Below are positions 24,816 to 33,280 of a DNA stretch of 35,381 nucleotides, one piece after another. Made by a program: the position numbers and the translations under genes. The notes beneath the pieces were generated by a model. The model had not been told where the DNA came from. It was given only the letters and a program-made list of their open reading frames with translations, and searched no databases. The number at the start of each line of letters is the position of its first letter. The stretch's first letter is position 1. The DNA comes from Clostridia bacterium (GTDB taxonomy: Bacteria; Bacillota; Clostridia; Oscillospirales; CAG-272). The stretch spans positions 1 to 35,381 of the forward strand of contig CAAFYZ010000046.1 of assembly GCA_900767415.1 (NCBI GenBank), written 5' to 3'.

Positions 24816-26145
24816 CGGGGGTGTCCTCCTTTTTCGTAATTTTCGCCATCACGGATTTTTCATTATAGAGGAAGAAGAGAAATGCGCCGATAAGACAGGC
24901 GACCGTTGCGATGACGGCGGTCGCACGATAACTTTCTTCACTGCCCGAGACGGTCACGGAAGTGAAGACGAGAAGAGAGAGTGCCTGCCCGAGTTTCATC
25001 GCGAAGGTACGCGCGGCAAAGAACATACCGCTCCGACTCTCTCCGCTCTCGATGCCGTCCGCCTCCGCGATGTCGGCGACCACCGCCTGCGGCAGGATAC
25101 CGAGGATCGCCATCGGGAGCCCCGCGAGTGCCGCGATGATATATCCCCATACGATCCCCTCGCCGCAGAAAGAGGCGAGCAGAAAGACGGCGGCATAGGT
25201 GAAGAAACCGATGGTAATCAGCGGCTTTTTGCCGAATTTCGGTGCCAGTTTGTTGACTGCCGGGTAGAGGCAGAGACTCACTGCCGTCATGATCACCGTC
25301 AGAAGAAAGGCGTTGCTTTCGTCGGCGTGCATCAGTTTGGTAATATAGAAGGCAAGCCCCGTCTGAAAGAGCGTTACCGCGAAGAAGTAGATGACGTCCG
25401 AATAGACGAAACGGCGGAACTGCCCGTTCGAGAAAGTCTTGACAAGAGAGCGGAACGCCTGCGTCTTCACCGGCTTGACGTTGATATAGTCACGCTCTTT
25501 GATGAAGAAGGAGGGGACCAGCATCGCGACGGCGGCGAGTGCCGCGAGCAGACCGATGGCGAGACGGACGGCGCCCGCCTTTCCCATCGCACCTTCAAAA
25601 ATGCCAGCGATGTTCGGCAGAAGGTAGGAGACCGAGAAGCCCGCAATGTAGGTAAAGGAAATGTAGGTCGATACATTGACTCTGTGCTCCTGCGTGTCGC
25701 CGAGCTCGGCAATCAGCGCGTTGTACGGCGTGCAATAGATCGTCATGAAGAGGTAGAAGAGCATCAGCGTGACGAAGAGAATGACGTCGTTGAGCACCAC
25801 GCTCCCCGTCGAGGGGAAGAGGAAGACCCCGACCGTCACGAGTGCGAAGGGAAGCGCGATCACCTTCATAAAGGGGATGCGCCGCCCGCCCTTAAAGTCG
25901 CTGCGGTCCGACCACCCCGCGATCAGCGGATCGGTCACGGCGTCGAAGAGTCTGCCGACGGCGATGATCAGACCGAAGAGCGTCAGTCCGAGAAAGAGCG
26001 ACTCCCCCGTGATATGCGAGCCGAACACCGCGCCCTCTCCGGTATAGTAATACACCATCCAACTTGAGATGATGCCCGAGAGAAGACTCCACCCGAACTG
26101 ACCGACGGCGAAAAGCCAAAGGACTTTGTTTGTGATTTTTTTCAT
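24808..26145 (-). CDS. GPH-family (MelB-like) sugar:cation symporter
   Basis: This 445 aa membrane carrier has about 12 transmembrane segments. The family's cation-site region is visible as FDAVTDPLIAGWSDRS, followed by the GGRRIPFM loop. The second half shows GKKPLITIG and the helix with LPQAVVADIAEADG, a conserved GPH block. The ATG at 26145 was chosen because AAGGAGA lies close upstream and the strong promoter lies just before it; longer upstream frames cross that promoter. It starts a two-gene operon with the hydrolase. The substrate, probably a glycoside or sugar acid, is inferred from family and neighbours. Confidence 0.93.
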   Translation of the reverse strand: MKKITNKVLWLFAVGQFGWSLLSGIISSWMVYYYTGEGAVFGSHITGESLFLGLTLFGLIIAVGRLFDAVTDPLIAGWSDRSDFKGGRRIPFMKVIALPFALVTVGVFLFPSTGSVVLNDVILFVTLMLFYLFMTIYCTPYNALIAELGDTQEHRVNVSTYISFTYIAGFSVSYLLPNIAGIFEGAMGKAGAVRLAIGLLAALAAVAMLVPSFFIKERDYINVKPVKTQAFRSLVKTFSNGQFRRFVYSDVIYFFAVTLFQTGLAFYITKLMHADESNAFLLTVIMTAVSLCLYPAVNKLAPKFGKKPLITIGFFTYAAVFLLASFCGEGIVWGYIIAALAGLPMAILGILPQAVVADIAEADGIESGESRSGMFFAARTFAMKLGQALSLLVFTSVTVSGSEESYRATAVIATVACLIGAFLFFLYNEKSVMAKITKKEDTPDA

Positions 26146-26191
26146 GACGATCTCCTTGCGACACAATGCCGCCTGTTGAAATTTCATTTTT

Positions 26192-26220
26192 ATTATATCG
26201 CTTTTTTGCATAAAAGTCAA
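26192..26220 (-). promoter_or_regulatory. Sigma-A promoter for the GPH symporter-hydrolase operon
   Basis: On the minus strand TTGACT (26215-26220) and TATAAT (26192-26197) are 17 bp apart, about 45 bp before the transporter start. Confidence 0.85.
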
Positions 26221-26270
26221 CAGATATTTGCAAACGTCTTTGTATCTTTTGTGAATTTTTCGGGAGAAGA

Positions 26271-26301
26271 AAAGCCGCGGCGCATGGTTCACCGCGGCTT
26301 T
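26271..26301 (-). terminator. Intrinsic terminator after the SDR gene
   Basis: A 10 bp stem (AAAGCCGCGG with CCGCGGCTTT) with an 11-nt loop is followed on the minus strand by TTTTCTTCT. It ends the dehydratase-glycosidase-SDR operon just ahead of the transporter promoter. Confidence 0.8.
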
Positions 26302-26313
26302 CTTCGGACGCTT

Positions 26314-27096
26314 TTATTTTTTCGGAATGAGCGGATAGAGTTGGATCGTATTGCCGCCGTCGACGACGAGTTCCGCGCCCGTCGCATTTCTCGCGTGTGC
26401 CGCAAAGTACCAGACCGCGTCGGCAATGTCCTCACCCACCGCGACGTCGCCGATCGGCGTGTAGCGGGAGGGAACGTCGCGGTAGAAGTCGGGGTTCTTC
26501 TCCCAGCGGTCGGTGCGGATCATGCCAGGGAGCACCGCATTGACGCGGATATTATACTTGCCGAGGTCGAGTGCCATCGCACGCATCATGCCGAGCTGTC
26601 CGCTCTTCGACGCCGAGTAGGCGATGCGGTCGGGGATCGCGCGGTACGCCGTGTTCGAGTTGACGAAGACGATGTTGCCGTCGCCCCTCTCCTTCATGCG
26701 GCGCGCCGCGTGCTCGGAGAGACAATAGTCCCATACCATGTTGGTATTGATGACCCGCTGAAAGTCGGTCAGAGGATTTTCGAAGACCCTGATCCCGAGC
26801 CCCTGATCCGCCGCGTTCAGAACGAGCGTCTCGATGAAAATCTCCTTTTTATCAAGGTCGGAGAAGAGGCGTTCCACCGTCCCTTCGTCCACCGTCCGCT
26901 CGTCGAGCAGGGAATCCATCACATAGCCGAGGATCGTCACGTCGGGGAATTTTTCCCGATAGGACGCCTCCGCCGTCCGCACGCTTTCTTCCTTGCGTCC
27001 GGTGAAGATCACATTCTTCCCCTCGGACGCGAATTTTTCCACAATCGCGACGCCCGTGTTGATGCAGGCGCCGGTAACGAGAGTTGCACGCATCAT
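26314..27096 (-). CDS. Short-chain dehydrogenase/reductase
   Basis: This 260 aa NAD(P)-dependent oxidoreductase has the classical SDR features. The cofactor loop is TGACINTG (residues 8-15), with NAAD at about 94-97. The catalytic serine is S147 in FVNSNTA, and the YxxxK pair is Y160 and K164 in YSASKSG. The closing block NIRVNAVLPGMIRTD is typical. Two adjacent ATG codons follow AAGGAGA; the first was used. It is 15 bp after the glycosidase gene in the same leftward operon and probably oxidises or reduces a sugar or sugar acid there. The substrate is not identifiable. Confidence 0.92.
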   Translation of the reverse strand: MMRATLVTGACINTGVAIVEKFASEGKNVIFTGRKEESVRTAEASYREKFPDVTILGYVMDSLLDERTVDEGTVERLFSDLDKKEIFIETLVLNAADQGLGIRVFENPLTDFQRVINTNMVWDYCLSEHAARRMKERGDGNIVFVNSNTAYRAIPDRIAYSASKSGQLGMMRAMALDLGKYNIRVNAVLPGMIRTDRWEKNPDFYRDVPSRYTPIGDVAVGEDIADAVWYFAAHARNATGAELVVDGGNTIQLYPLIPKK

Positions 27097-27111
27097 TTTG
27101 ATTTTCTCCTT

Positions 27112-28527
27112 TTATTGATTCAGAAAGTCGCCGAAGGTCAGGAGCATCGGCGTGTCCTTGATCGGCAGATTTTTGATGTGGTAGGTGCCAAAGGCATCTT
27201 CGGAAAGAATGCTTTCGGGCAACTCGTAGATCGCGCCGTCCGTCAGATCCACAAGACGCACCTTATCATACTTTGAGCAGATGTCGAAGGTGATCGTGCT
27301 CTCATACGAGGAGGTCATGATGTTCGACGGATACCAAAAGACGAGAGCGTCGCCCGTCGGGCGGCGGAAGCCGCCGGTAATCACGCGGTTTTTCGGTTCG
27401 TCGGTGCCGAAGGTGCGCGGGGATGCTTCGGGCATGAAGAGGACGGGGAGCTTGCAGAGCTCGCACCCCTCGGCGAACACCGAACAGAGGTTCTGCAAGG
27501 CGTAATAGGATTTTTTCGGCGTGTAGGAGCCGACGCTCTTTCCGTTTTCGTCAAAGTCCGCACCGAGAACGCCGAAGTAGCCGAAATCGAGGCAGGAGGA
27601 GACGTCGCCGACCCGTCCGTTCAGTGCTTCGATCATATCCATGCAGGAGAAATAGGAGGTGAAATACACATCCGAAAGCAGGTCTGCCATCGCGTGGCGG
27701 AGAAGCTGTTTCGCCTGCTTTTCGGGTGTCCATGCCCCTGTGTGAACGGCGCCGTGTCCGCCACTCCTCGACTGCGAGCCGGACTCGCCCTGAATGATCT
27801 CAATCTTCGGGTTATAGGATTTTGCAAGCGCGCGGAGCGCATCTACTCTTTCGAAAACAAGTGTCTCGTCGTGTGTGTATTCATGGAAGGAGAGATAGTC
27901 GATCGCATCTCCCATGCCGGCGGCGAACGCCGCGTTCGGGAAGTGAATGTCGCGCTGACCGAGCACGCCGCCGATTACCTTCGCGTCGGGATCCGCCGCC
28001 TTGACGGCAAGTCCCGTCTCACGGGTGAAAACGCCGAGATCATGTCCGGCGGTCTCTTTCTCCGAGCGCCAGCTGTTTTGGCAGTCCGGCTCGTTCCACA
28101 CCTCGTAATGCGTCACTCTGCCGCGGAAGTGACGGACGAGTGCCGTCACATAGTTTTTCCATGCCGTCTTCTGCTCTTCGTTGCGGATCGGCACGCAGCC
28201 GACCGCGCCGAAGATTTCTTTTGCCTCTTCGTTGTAAAGGTCGTTGCCGTAGCAGAGGCAGATCCAGGGACGGAGTCCGCGGCGAAGAAGGTTGTCGACG
28301 ATCTTGTCGAGCCATGCGAAGTCGTAGACGCCCTTTTGACGCTCCGTCTTCTGCCAGCCCGATTGGAGTCTCACCCATTTGACACCGAGCTCGGCGACTC
28401 TGTCATACGCCTTCTCGGGGTCGAAGACGTCGCGGTCGAGTTTTTCAAAGCCGATTCCCATCTTGGAATCCTTAATATTTTTTGAATGTTTCGGTACGAT
28501 TTGCCCGACTTTATGTAAACGTTCCAT
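27112..28527 (-). CDS. Clan GH-A glycoside hydrolase (GH39/GH5-like)
   Basis: This 471 aa protein has a TIM-barrel glycosidase layout without a signal peptide, so it acts in the cytoplasm. The acid/base is E146 in EVWNEPD, and the likely nucleophile is E248 in IIQGESG. FHEYTH near residue 215 matches the barrel strand that lines the active site in GH39-like enzymes. A C-terminal beta-rich domain (about 370-471) follows the barrel. AAAGGA lies before the ATG. Between a sugar-acid dehydratase and an SDR, it probably releases a sugar from an imported oligosaccharide or glycoside. The exact family and bond are unsure. Confidence 0.82.
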   Translation of the reverse strand: MERLHKVGQIVPKHSKNIKDSKMGIGFEKLDRDVFDPEKAYDRVAELGVKWVRLQSGWQKTERQKGVYDFAWLDKIVDNLLRRGLRPWICLCYGNDLYNEEAKEIFGAVGCVPIRNEEQKTAWKNYVTALVRHFRGRVTHYEVWNEPDCQNSWRSEKETAGHDLGVFTRETGLAVKAADPDAKVIGGVLGQRDIHFPNAAFAAGMGDAIDYLSFHEYTHDETLVFERVDALRALAKSYNPKIEIIQGESGSQSRSGGHGAVHTGAWTPEKQAKQLLRHAMADLLSDVYFTSYFSCMDMIEALNGRVGDVSSCLDFGYFGVLGADFDENGKSVGSYTPKKSYYALQNLCSVFAEGCELCKLPVLFMPEASPRTFGTDEPKNRVITGGFRRPTGDALVFWYPSNIMTSSYESTITFDICSKYDKVRLVDLTDGAIYELPESILSEDAFGTYHIKNLPIKDTPMLLTFGDFLNQ

Positions 28528-28566
28528 CGGAATATCCTTTCGATAATGTAAACTTATCTTTTCAAA

Positions 28567-29727
28567 TCAGAAGTAAAACGCGGTTTTCGGTGGACGGATA
28601 TCCGTCAGCGCACCGGTGTAGTGGCGCAGGGTATGCGGTTTGTACGGGTGGGCAAGACACGCCTCCTCGTTGATTTCGATACCGAGCCCGGGTTTATCCG
28701 GAATCGTGAGGTAGCCGTCCTTGTATTCGAGCGATTCGGTCGTCAGTTCACCGCGGTAGTCGACATCGCTGTACATGATTTCGAGGATTTCAAAGTTCGG
28801 GCAGCACGCCGCGAGCTGAAGCGTCGCCGCATTTGCCACGGGCCCCGACGGGTTGTGCGGAGCGAAGGGAATGTAGCGGCATTCCGCCTCCGCCGCGATT
28901 TTGCGAAGTTCCATGATACCGCCGGCGTGCGAGACGTCGGGCTGAATATAGTCCGCCGCCATCTTGTCGAACATCGGCTTGTAGTCCCAGCGCGTGTAGA
29001 GACGCTCGCCCGCCGAGATAGCGACGGGGGATCTGTCTTTCACCTCACGCAGGGCGTCGAGATTGTCGGGAGGGACCGGCTCTTCAAAGAACATCGGATT
29101 GAAGGGTTCGAGCTCCTTCGCGATCTTCACCGCGGTCGGAACGTTGAAACGACCGTGTCCCTCAATCAGAAGATCGACCTTCGGTCCGACCGCCTCGCGC
29201 ACCGCCGCGACACAGCGGATCGCGCGGTCGAGGTCTTCGCCCGAAATATTGAGGTAGCTCTTGCCGAAGGGATCCCACTTCATCGCCGTGACGCCGCGCT
29301 TACCCGCGCCTTTTGCCTTCTCGGCGAACTCTTCGGGTTCTTTCGCTCCCGCGAACCACCCGTTGACGTAAATGCGCACCCTGTCATTCACCTTGCCGCC
29401 GAGCAGTTGCCACACCGGGACGCCGAGCGACTTGCCGAGAATGTCCCACAGTGCCGTCTCTACAGCGGAGAGCGCGCTCATCAGGACGGGGCCGCCCCGC
29501 CAGTAGGCGTCGCGGTAGATCGCGTGCCAGTGTTTTTCGATGTCGAGGGGGTTCTGCCCGACAAGGTACTCTCTGATGTGTTCGAGCGCACCGAGCAGTG
29601 CCTTCTCCTTGTATTCGAGCGTCGCCTCTCCCACGCCGTCGATGCCTTCGTCGGTCGTGATTTTCACGAATACGAAATTTGTGCGAAAGCAGTCGACGAC
29701 AAAGGGCTTGATGTCCGTGACCTTCAT
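28567..29727 (-). CDS. Enolase-superfamily sugar-acid dehydratase (galactonate dehydratase-like)
   Basis: This 386 aa member of the mandelate racemase/muconate lactonizing family resembles D-galactonate dehydratase DgoD. An N-terminal capping domain is followed by the barrel. The barrel has MKWDPFG, metal-site blocks LLIEGHGRFN, FFEEPVPPDN and ISAGERLYTRWD, then QPDVSHAGGI and the histidine motif APHNPSGPVA. Such enzymes dehydrate an aldonate to a 2-keto-3-deoxy acid. The ATG at 29727 was chosen for GGAG 8 bp upstream. It is the first gene of the operon and diverges from an AraC regulator. Confidence 0.92.
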   Translation of the reverse strand: MKVTDIKPFVVDCFRTNFVFVKITTDEGIDGVGEATLEYKEKALLGALEHIREYLVGQNPLDIEKHWHAIYRDAYWRGGPVLMSALSAVETALWDILGKSLGVPVWQLLGGKVNDRVRIYVNGWFAGAKEPEEFAEKAKGAGKRGVTAMKWDPFGKSYLNISGEDLDRAIRCVAAVREAVGPKVDLLIEGHGRFNVPTAVKIAKELEPFNPMFFEEPVPPDNLDALREVKDRSPVAISAGERLYTRWDYKPMFDKMAADYIQPDVSHAGGIMELRKIAAEAECRYIPFAPHNPSGPVANAATLQLAACCPNFEILEIMYSDVDYRGELTTESLEYKDGYLTIPDKPGLGIEINEEACLAHPYKPHTLRHYTGALTDIRPPKTAFYF

Positions 29728-29798
29728 AAAAAAATCTCCGTTCCGCCGCAGGATGCGGCATTTGTTGTATGCGTTTTTCTTTTGATTTTCTCTTTTCT

Positions 29799-29815
29799 CT
29801 TGACATATCGTCAAG
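29799..29815. promoter_or_regulatory. Palindrome overlapping the divergent araC/dehydratase promoters
   Basis: CTTGAC and GTCAAG form a perfect 6 bp inverted repeat around ATATC. It covers the -35 box of the AraC promoter and lies just past the predicted start site of the dehydratase promoter, so a bound protein could affect both. Confidence 0.5.
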
Positions 29816-29828
29816 ACTATTTTATAAT
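29800..29828 (+). promoter_or_regulatory. Consensus sigma-A promoter for the AraC regulator
   Basis: TTGACA (29800-29805) and TATAAT (29823-29828) are perfect hexamers with a 17 bp spacer, about 65 bp before the araC-type start codon. Confidence 0.88.
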
Positions 29829-29851
29829 ATATTTTAAGTTGATCCTATCAA
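29824..29851 (-). promoter_or_regulatory. Probable promoter for the dehydratase-glycosidase-SDR operon
   Basis: On the minus strand TTGATA (29846-29851) and TATTAT (29824-29829) are 16 bp apart. The -10 box overlaps the -10 box of the opposing promoter, so the two could not be used at the same moment. Confidence 0.5.
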
Positions 29852-29895
29852 TTTCTTAGCACATTTATCAGAAATCTTATGATAATGGAGGAAAT

Positions 29896-30699
29896 ATGCT
29901 CTCCCTGCCGCACCTTGTCGCCACCGGCATCTATCATACGAAACTCGCCGTCAGAGGGCGCACCGTCACGCCCCTGCGCCGCGTCTCCGTCTTCGAGCTG
30001 GAACTACCACTCGAGGCGGGCGGCACTTCCTATATCGGGGAGGATAGCCGCCCCATCTCGGAGAACTTCGTCATCGCGGCGAAGCCGGGGCAGATCCGTC
30101 ACACCCGCCTGCCGTACCGCTGTGCCTTCGTTCACCTGATTGTCAGAGAGGGGACGCTTTTCGATATGCTCTCTCGCCTGCCCGATTATATAGAAATAGG
30201 AGAAAATCCGCGCATCTTTGAGATTTTCCGCGCCATCGCGCTCTCGTATGACATCGACTCGGAGGCGGACACCGTCGCCCTGACGGGACTTACGCTGGAA
30301 CTTGTCTACCGCCTTCACCGCATCGCGGGACGGCAGAGGGCGGAGCACGCCGTCGGCACACTTCCGTATAGTGCGGCGGAGCGGGCGATCGACTACATCG
30401 GGAAAAATCTCACCGCCGACCTCTCCCTTGCGCGCGTCGCGGCGGAGGTATCCTTCAGCCCCGTCTATTTTCATGCGGTCTTCAAGAGTGCGACCGGCAT
30501 GACCCTGCGCGACTATGTCGAGCAGCAGAGAATCAAGAAGGCGACCGAACTTCTCTCCGCCGGGGAGAAAACGCTCACCGAGATCGCCTATGAGTGCGGG
30601 TTTTCTTCTCAGTCCTATTTCAGTTATGCTTTCAAAAGAAGAATGAAAATCCCGCCCCGCAGATACGCGAAAAAGATTGCGAAAGATTATGAAAAGTAA
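29896..30699 (+). CDS. AraC-family transcriptional regulator (sugar locus)
   Basis: This 267 aa protein has an N-terminal cupin-like ligand domain and a C-terminal double helix-turn-helix (about residues 165-265). The DNA-binding part shows LSLARVAAEVSFSPVYFHAVFK, then LTEIAYECGFSSQSYFSYAFKR, the second being the AraC signature. GGAGG lies before the ATG. It diverges from the dehydratase operon and is its likely regulator. The inducer is probably a sugar or sugar acid handled by that operon; this is inferred from position. Confidence 0.92.
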   Translation: MLSLPHLVATGIYHTKLAVRGRTVTPLRRVSVFELELPLEAGGTSYIGEDSRPISENFVIAAKPGQIRHTRLPYRCAFVHLIVREGTLFDMLSRLPDYIEIGENPRIFEIFRAIALSYDIDSEADTVALTGLTLELVYRLHRIAGRQRAEHAVGTLPYSAAERAIDYIGKNLTADLSLARVAAEVSFSPVYFHAVFKSATGMTLRDYVEQQRIKKATELLSAGEKTLTEIAYECGFSSQSYFSYAFKRRMKIPPRRYAKKIAKDYEK

Positions 30700-30719
30700 A
30701 GAAAAGTGCGCAATATGCA

Positions 30720-30758
30720 AAAAATCCCTGCCGTTTTCTTTGAACGGCAGGGATTTTT
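30720..30758. terminator. Bidirectional intrinsic terminator between araC-type gene and trpS
   Basis: A perfect 16 bp stem (AAAAATCCCTGCCGTT with AACGGCAGGGATTTTT) with a 7-nt loop lies between converging genes and has T-runs on both exits. Confidence 0.9.
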
Positions 30759-30764
30759 ACCTTT

Positions 30765-31829
30765 TTATTTTAACAGATTATCTTCTTCAAAGTAGTCGAT
30801 CCGCATGGCGTGACGCACATCGGCGAGGGTCGCCGCCGCGGTCGCGCGTGCTTTTTCGCTTCCGGTGCGGAGCATCTCGTACACTTCGGGGAGGCGCCCT
30901 TCCCACATCGCGCGTCTTTCGCGGATCGGGGCAAGTTCTTCTTCAAGCACCTTGCAAAGGAATTTCTTGATCTTCACGTCGCCGAGCCCGCCGCGCGTGT
31001 AGTGCGCTTTCAGCTCGTCAAGGTTCTGATACTCGGGCAGGAAAGCGGGGAAGTACTCGGGACGGCAGAAAGCGTCGAGGTAGGTGAAGACGGGGTTGCC
31101 CTCGACGGTGCCGGGGTCTTCCACCTTCAGATGGTTCGGGTCGGTATACATCGACATGACCTTTTTTCTGACCTCTTCCGCACTGTCGGAGAGATAGATG
31201 CAGTTGCCGAGCGACTTCGACATCTTCGCCTTGCCGTCGATGCCGGGCAGGCGCAGGCAGGCGCGGTTCTCGGGCAGGATGATGTCCGGCTCGGTCAGCG
31301 TGTCGCCGTAGACCGCATTGAACTTGTGCACGATCTCCTTACACTGCTCGAGCATGGGGAGCTGATCTTCCCCGACCGGTACGGCGGTCGCACGGAAGGC
31401 GGTGATGTCCGCCGCCTGGCTGATCGGATAGCAGAAGAAGCCGACGGGGATACTCGCCTCGAAGTTGCGCATCTGAATCTCCGCCTTTACGGTGGGGTTT
31501 CTCTGTACGCGGGAGACGGTCACAAGGTTCATATAGTAGAAGGTCAGCTCGGTCAGCTCGGGCACGGCAGACTGAATGAAGATCGTCGATTTTGCGGGAT
31601 CGAGTCCGCAGGCGAGGTAGTCGAGCGCGACCTGCATGATGTTCTGCCGCACCTTCTCGGGGTGCTCCGCATTGTCGGTCAGTGCCTGTGCGTCCGCGAT
31701 CATGATGTAGATCTCGTCGAACGCCCCCGAATTCTGAAGTCTGACGCGCTCTTTGAGCGAGCCGACATAATGCCCGACGTGGAGTCTGCCCGTCGGACGG
31801 TCGCCTGTCAGAATGATCTTTTTCGCCAT
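30765..31829 (-). CDS. trpS: Tryptophanyl-tRNA synthetase
   Basis: This class I synthetase of 354 aa attaches tryptophan to tRNA-Trp. The HIGH motif is HVGH (residues 17-20) within TGDRPTGRLHVGHY. The KMSKS motif is exact at residues 202-206 in AKMSKSLGN. Other family blocks include VPVGEDQLPMLE and VSRVQRNPTVK. The ATG has GGGAG upstream and a strong promoter lies about 50 bp away. The leader is too short for a T-box, so this copy does not seem to be controlled by tRNA-Trp. Confidence 0.96.
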   Translation of the reverse strand: MAKKIILTGDRPTGRLHVGHYVGSLKERVRLQNSGAFDEIYIMIADAQALTDNAEHPEKVRQNIMQVALDYLACGLDPAKSTIFIQSAVPELTELTFYYMNLVTVSRVQRNPTVKAEIQMRNFEASIPVGFFCYPISQAADITAFRATAVPVGEDQLPMLEQCKEIVHKFNAVYGDTLTEPDIILPENRACLRLPGIDGKAKMSKSLGNCIYLSDSAEEVRKKVMSMYTDPNHLKVEDPGTVEGNPVFTYLDAFCRPEYFPAFLPEYQNLDELKAHYTRGGLGDVKIKKFLCKVLEEELAPIRERRAMWEGRLPEVYEMLRTGSEKARATAAATLADVRHAMRIDYFEEDNLLK

Positions 31830-31873
31830 TTTTATGTTCTCCCTCGATACGTCATAGAATACTTTTGTTCTGT

Positions 31874-31902
31874 ATTATAGCACAGTTTTTCGTCATAGTC
31901 AA
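31874..31902 (-). promoter_or_regulatory. Sigma-A promoter for trpS
   Basis: On the minus strand TTGACT (31897-31902) and TATAAT (31874-31879) have a 17 bp spacer. Confidence 0.88.
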
Positions 31903-31906
31903 GAAC

Positions 31907-31929
31907 CCCGCGCAAAAGGCGTCCGCGGG
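31907..31929 (-). terminator. Probable terminator after the second AraC gene
   Basis: CCCGCG and CGCGGG form a 6 bp stem with an 11-nt loop, followed on the minus strand by GTTCTT. It sits between the regulator stop codon and the trpS promoter. The stem is short and the U-tract weak. Confidence 0.45.
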
Positions 31930-31939
31930 AGAGAAAAAA

Positions 31940-32773
31940 TCAGCGATTTCTCCTCTTCGGCGTCTTTCCCGTCGTCTTTTTATAGTAGCGGGAGAAGTAG
32001 TTCGCTCCCGAGAAGCCGACCGCCTCCGCCGCCTCGGCGACGCTCATGCCCCCGCCTTCGAGCAGGGCGACGGCTTTGATGATCCGAAGTTCGAGAAGAT
32101 AGCGGTGCAAGGGCTTTCCGAATGCGCGGCGGAACTCCGCGCTGATATAGTTCGGGTGAAAATGGAAGTGCTCCGCCACGGTCTTGTTCGTGATCGGCTT
32201 ATTGTAATTTTCCTGCAGGTAGTCGGCGACCGCGTCGGCATCGAAGTTGCCCGCCTGCCGCCCATCCGCTTTCGCGACGAATTCCGTGAGCAGAAGCGTC
32301 AGTTCCGCGTCGGAGGCGAGTTTTAAGTGCGGCGCCCGTCGGTCATACCGACGGATCAGGCGACGGAGCATCGGCTCGGCAAAGAAGGCATCCTCCCGGA
32401 TCCGGTAGCGGTCAAGTTCCGGCAGATCTTCGAAGGTGATCCTCTCCGGCATGTCGCTGTCTGCCGTCAGCTCCCGTATCGGGATCGGGTGGAGAGGCAA
32501 GTTCCATGCCGCGTGCTCCTGCGTCCAGTCAAAGTTGACGGCGAGGAGGTGAACTCCGGTCGGAAGAAAGCGGTAGGGGACGCCCGCGTTAATAAGAATG
32601 GCGCTGCCTTCGGGCAGGGTATGCGTCTTCCCGTCGATTACGATGCCGGCCGTCCCGCATGCAACATAGAAAAAGCGGGCATCGGGCGGCATGACGTCCG
32701 AGAAAAAGAAACGCTCTGAGACGTCAAGCTCCCGCGGAAATCTGGAAAAAGGTCGGATATCGTCCCACAGCAT
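31940..32773 (-). CDS. AraC-family transcriptional regulator (second)
   Basis: This 277 aa protein has an N-terminal cupin domain (about residues 20-110; LPEGSAILINAGVPYRF) and a C-terminal AraC-type DNA-binding domain with ITNKTVAEHFHFHPNYISAEFRRAFG and VAEAAEAVGFSGANYFSRYYKK. The ATG at 32773 was chosen because AAAGGAG lies 6 bp upstream; an in-frame ATG at 32842 has no good site. It has its own promoter and terminator and no obvious partner operon, so its targets may lie elsewhere. Confidence 0.9.
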   Translation of the reverse strand: MLWDDIRPFSRFPRELDVSERFFFSDVMPPDARFFYVACGTAGIVIDGKTHTLPEGSAILINAGVPYRFLPTGVHLLAVNFDWTQEHAAWNLPLHPIPIRELTADSDMPERITFEDLPELDRYRIREDAFFAEPMLRRLIRRYDRRAPHLKLASDAELTLLLTEFVAKADGRQAGNFDADAVADYLQENYNKPITNKTVAEHFHFHPNYISAEFRRAFGKPLHRYLLELRIIKAVALLEGGGMSVAEAAEAVGFSGANYFSRYYKKTTGKTPKRRNR

Positions 32774-32883
32774 GGCATACTCCTTTCCGTCCGGGGCGGC
32801 AGTCCGCCGCACCGGGGAGAAAACGCACGGACCGAAGTCCACAATCTTTATTTTGTGCGCTTTTCGCTTTGTTTTCTTCTTTG

Positions 32884-32912
32884 ATTATAACACGTCTTTC
32901 GGATAAAATCAA
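32884..32912 (-). promoter_or_regulatory. Sigma-A promoter for the second AraC gene
   Basis: On the minus strand TTGATT (32907-32912) and TATAAT (32884-32889) are 17 bp apart, leaving a 5' leader of about 100 nt. Confidence 0.8.
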
Positions 32913-33175
32913 GAGGAAGAACATCGCAAAAAGAAAAACCTTTGCGGAAAAGAAGTATTATATTTTCAAAAGCCACACGCAAGAACAGTCTGAAACCCTT
33001 TACGAGAGGCGGGGAGGAGAACTACCTCGCCGTTGCACGTGAGATTTCGGATTCTGCCGTAGAGCAGACGGCAGAGGATATTTCAAAGTTTCGCATCTTG
33101 GCGGTGAATTCTGTCTTCGGTTCCGATAAACACACAAAAAGAAAACAAAAGTTTGCAAAAAAAAGAAAATTTCGA
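32913..33175. other. Intergenic stretch without a recognised gene
   Basis: No gene with a credible start and family likeness is seen. A 7 bp inverted repeat (CTGCCGT, 33054-33060, with ACGGCAG, 33068-33074) lies in a locally GC-rich island (about 33000-33120) inside otherwise AT-rich sequence. This may be a copy of an interspersed repeat or a gene remnant. An open frame crosses the region on the plus strand but runs antisense into the immunity-like gene and lacks an RBS. Confidence 0.4.
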
Positions 33176-33215
33176 CAAAAAGAGCCGCTCTTATTCTACG
33201 AAACGGCTCTTTTTG
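33176..33215. terminator. Bidirectional intrinsic terminator after the immunity-like gene
   Basis: A 12 bp stem (CAAAAAGAGCCG with CGGCTCTTTTTG) with a 16-nt loop has T5 on both exits. It lies about 65 bp past the stop codon of the small leftward gene. Confidence 0.8.
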
Positions 33216-33280
33216 TTGAAGACTTTATAAGCAGGAAAATGTCTTTCATTTTTGCCCTTTCAAAGTCTGTCTTTCAGTAT

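Noticed and set aside
31830..31939. A T-box or other tRNA-sensing leader before trpS
   Set aside because: The strong promoter lies only about 50 bp before the start codon, leaving no room for a T-box, and no T-box sequence was seen.
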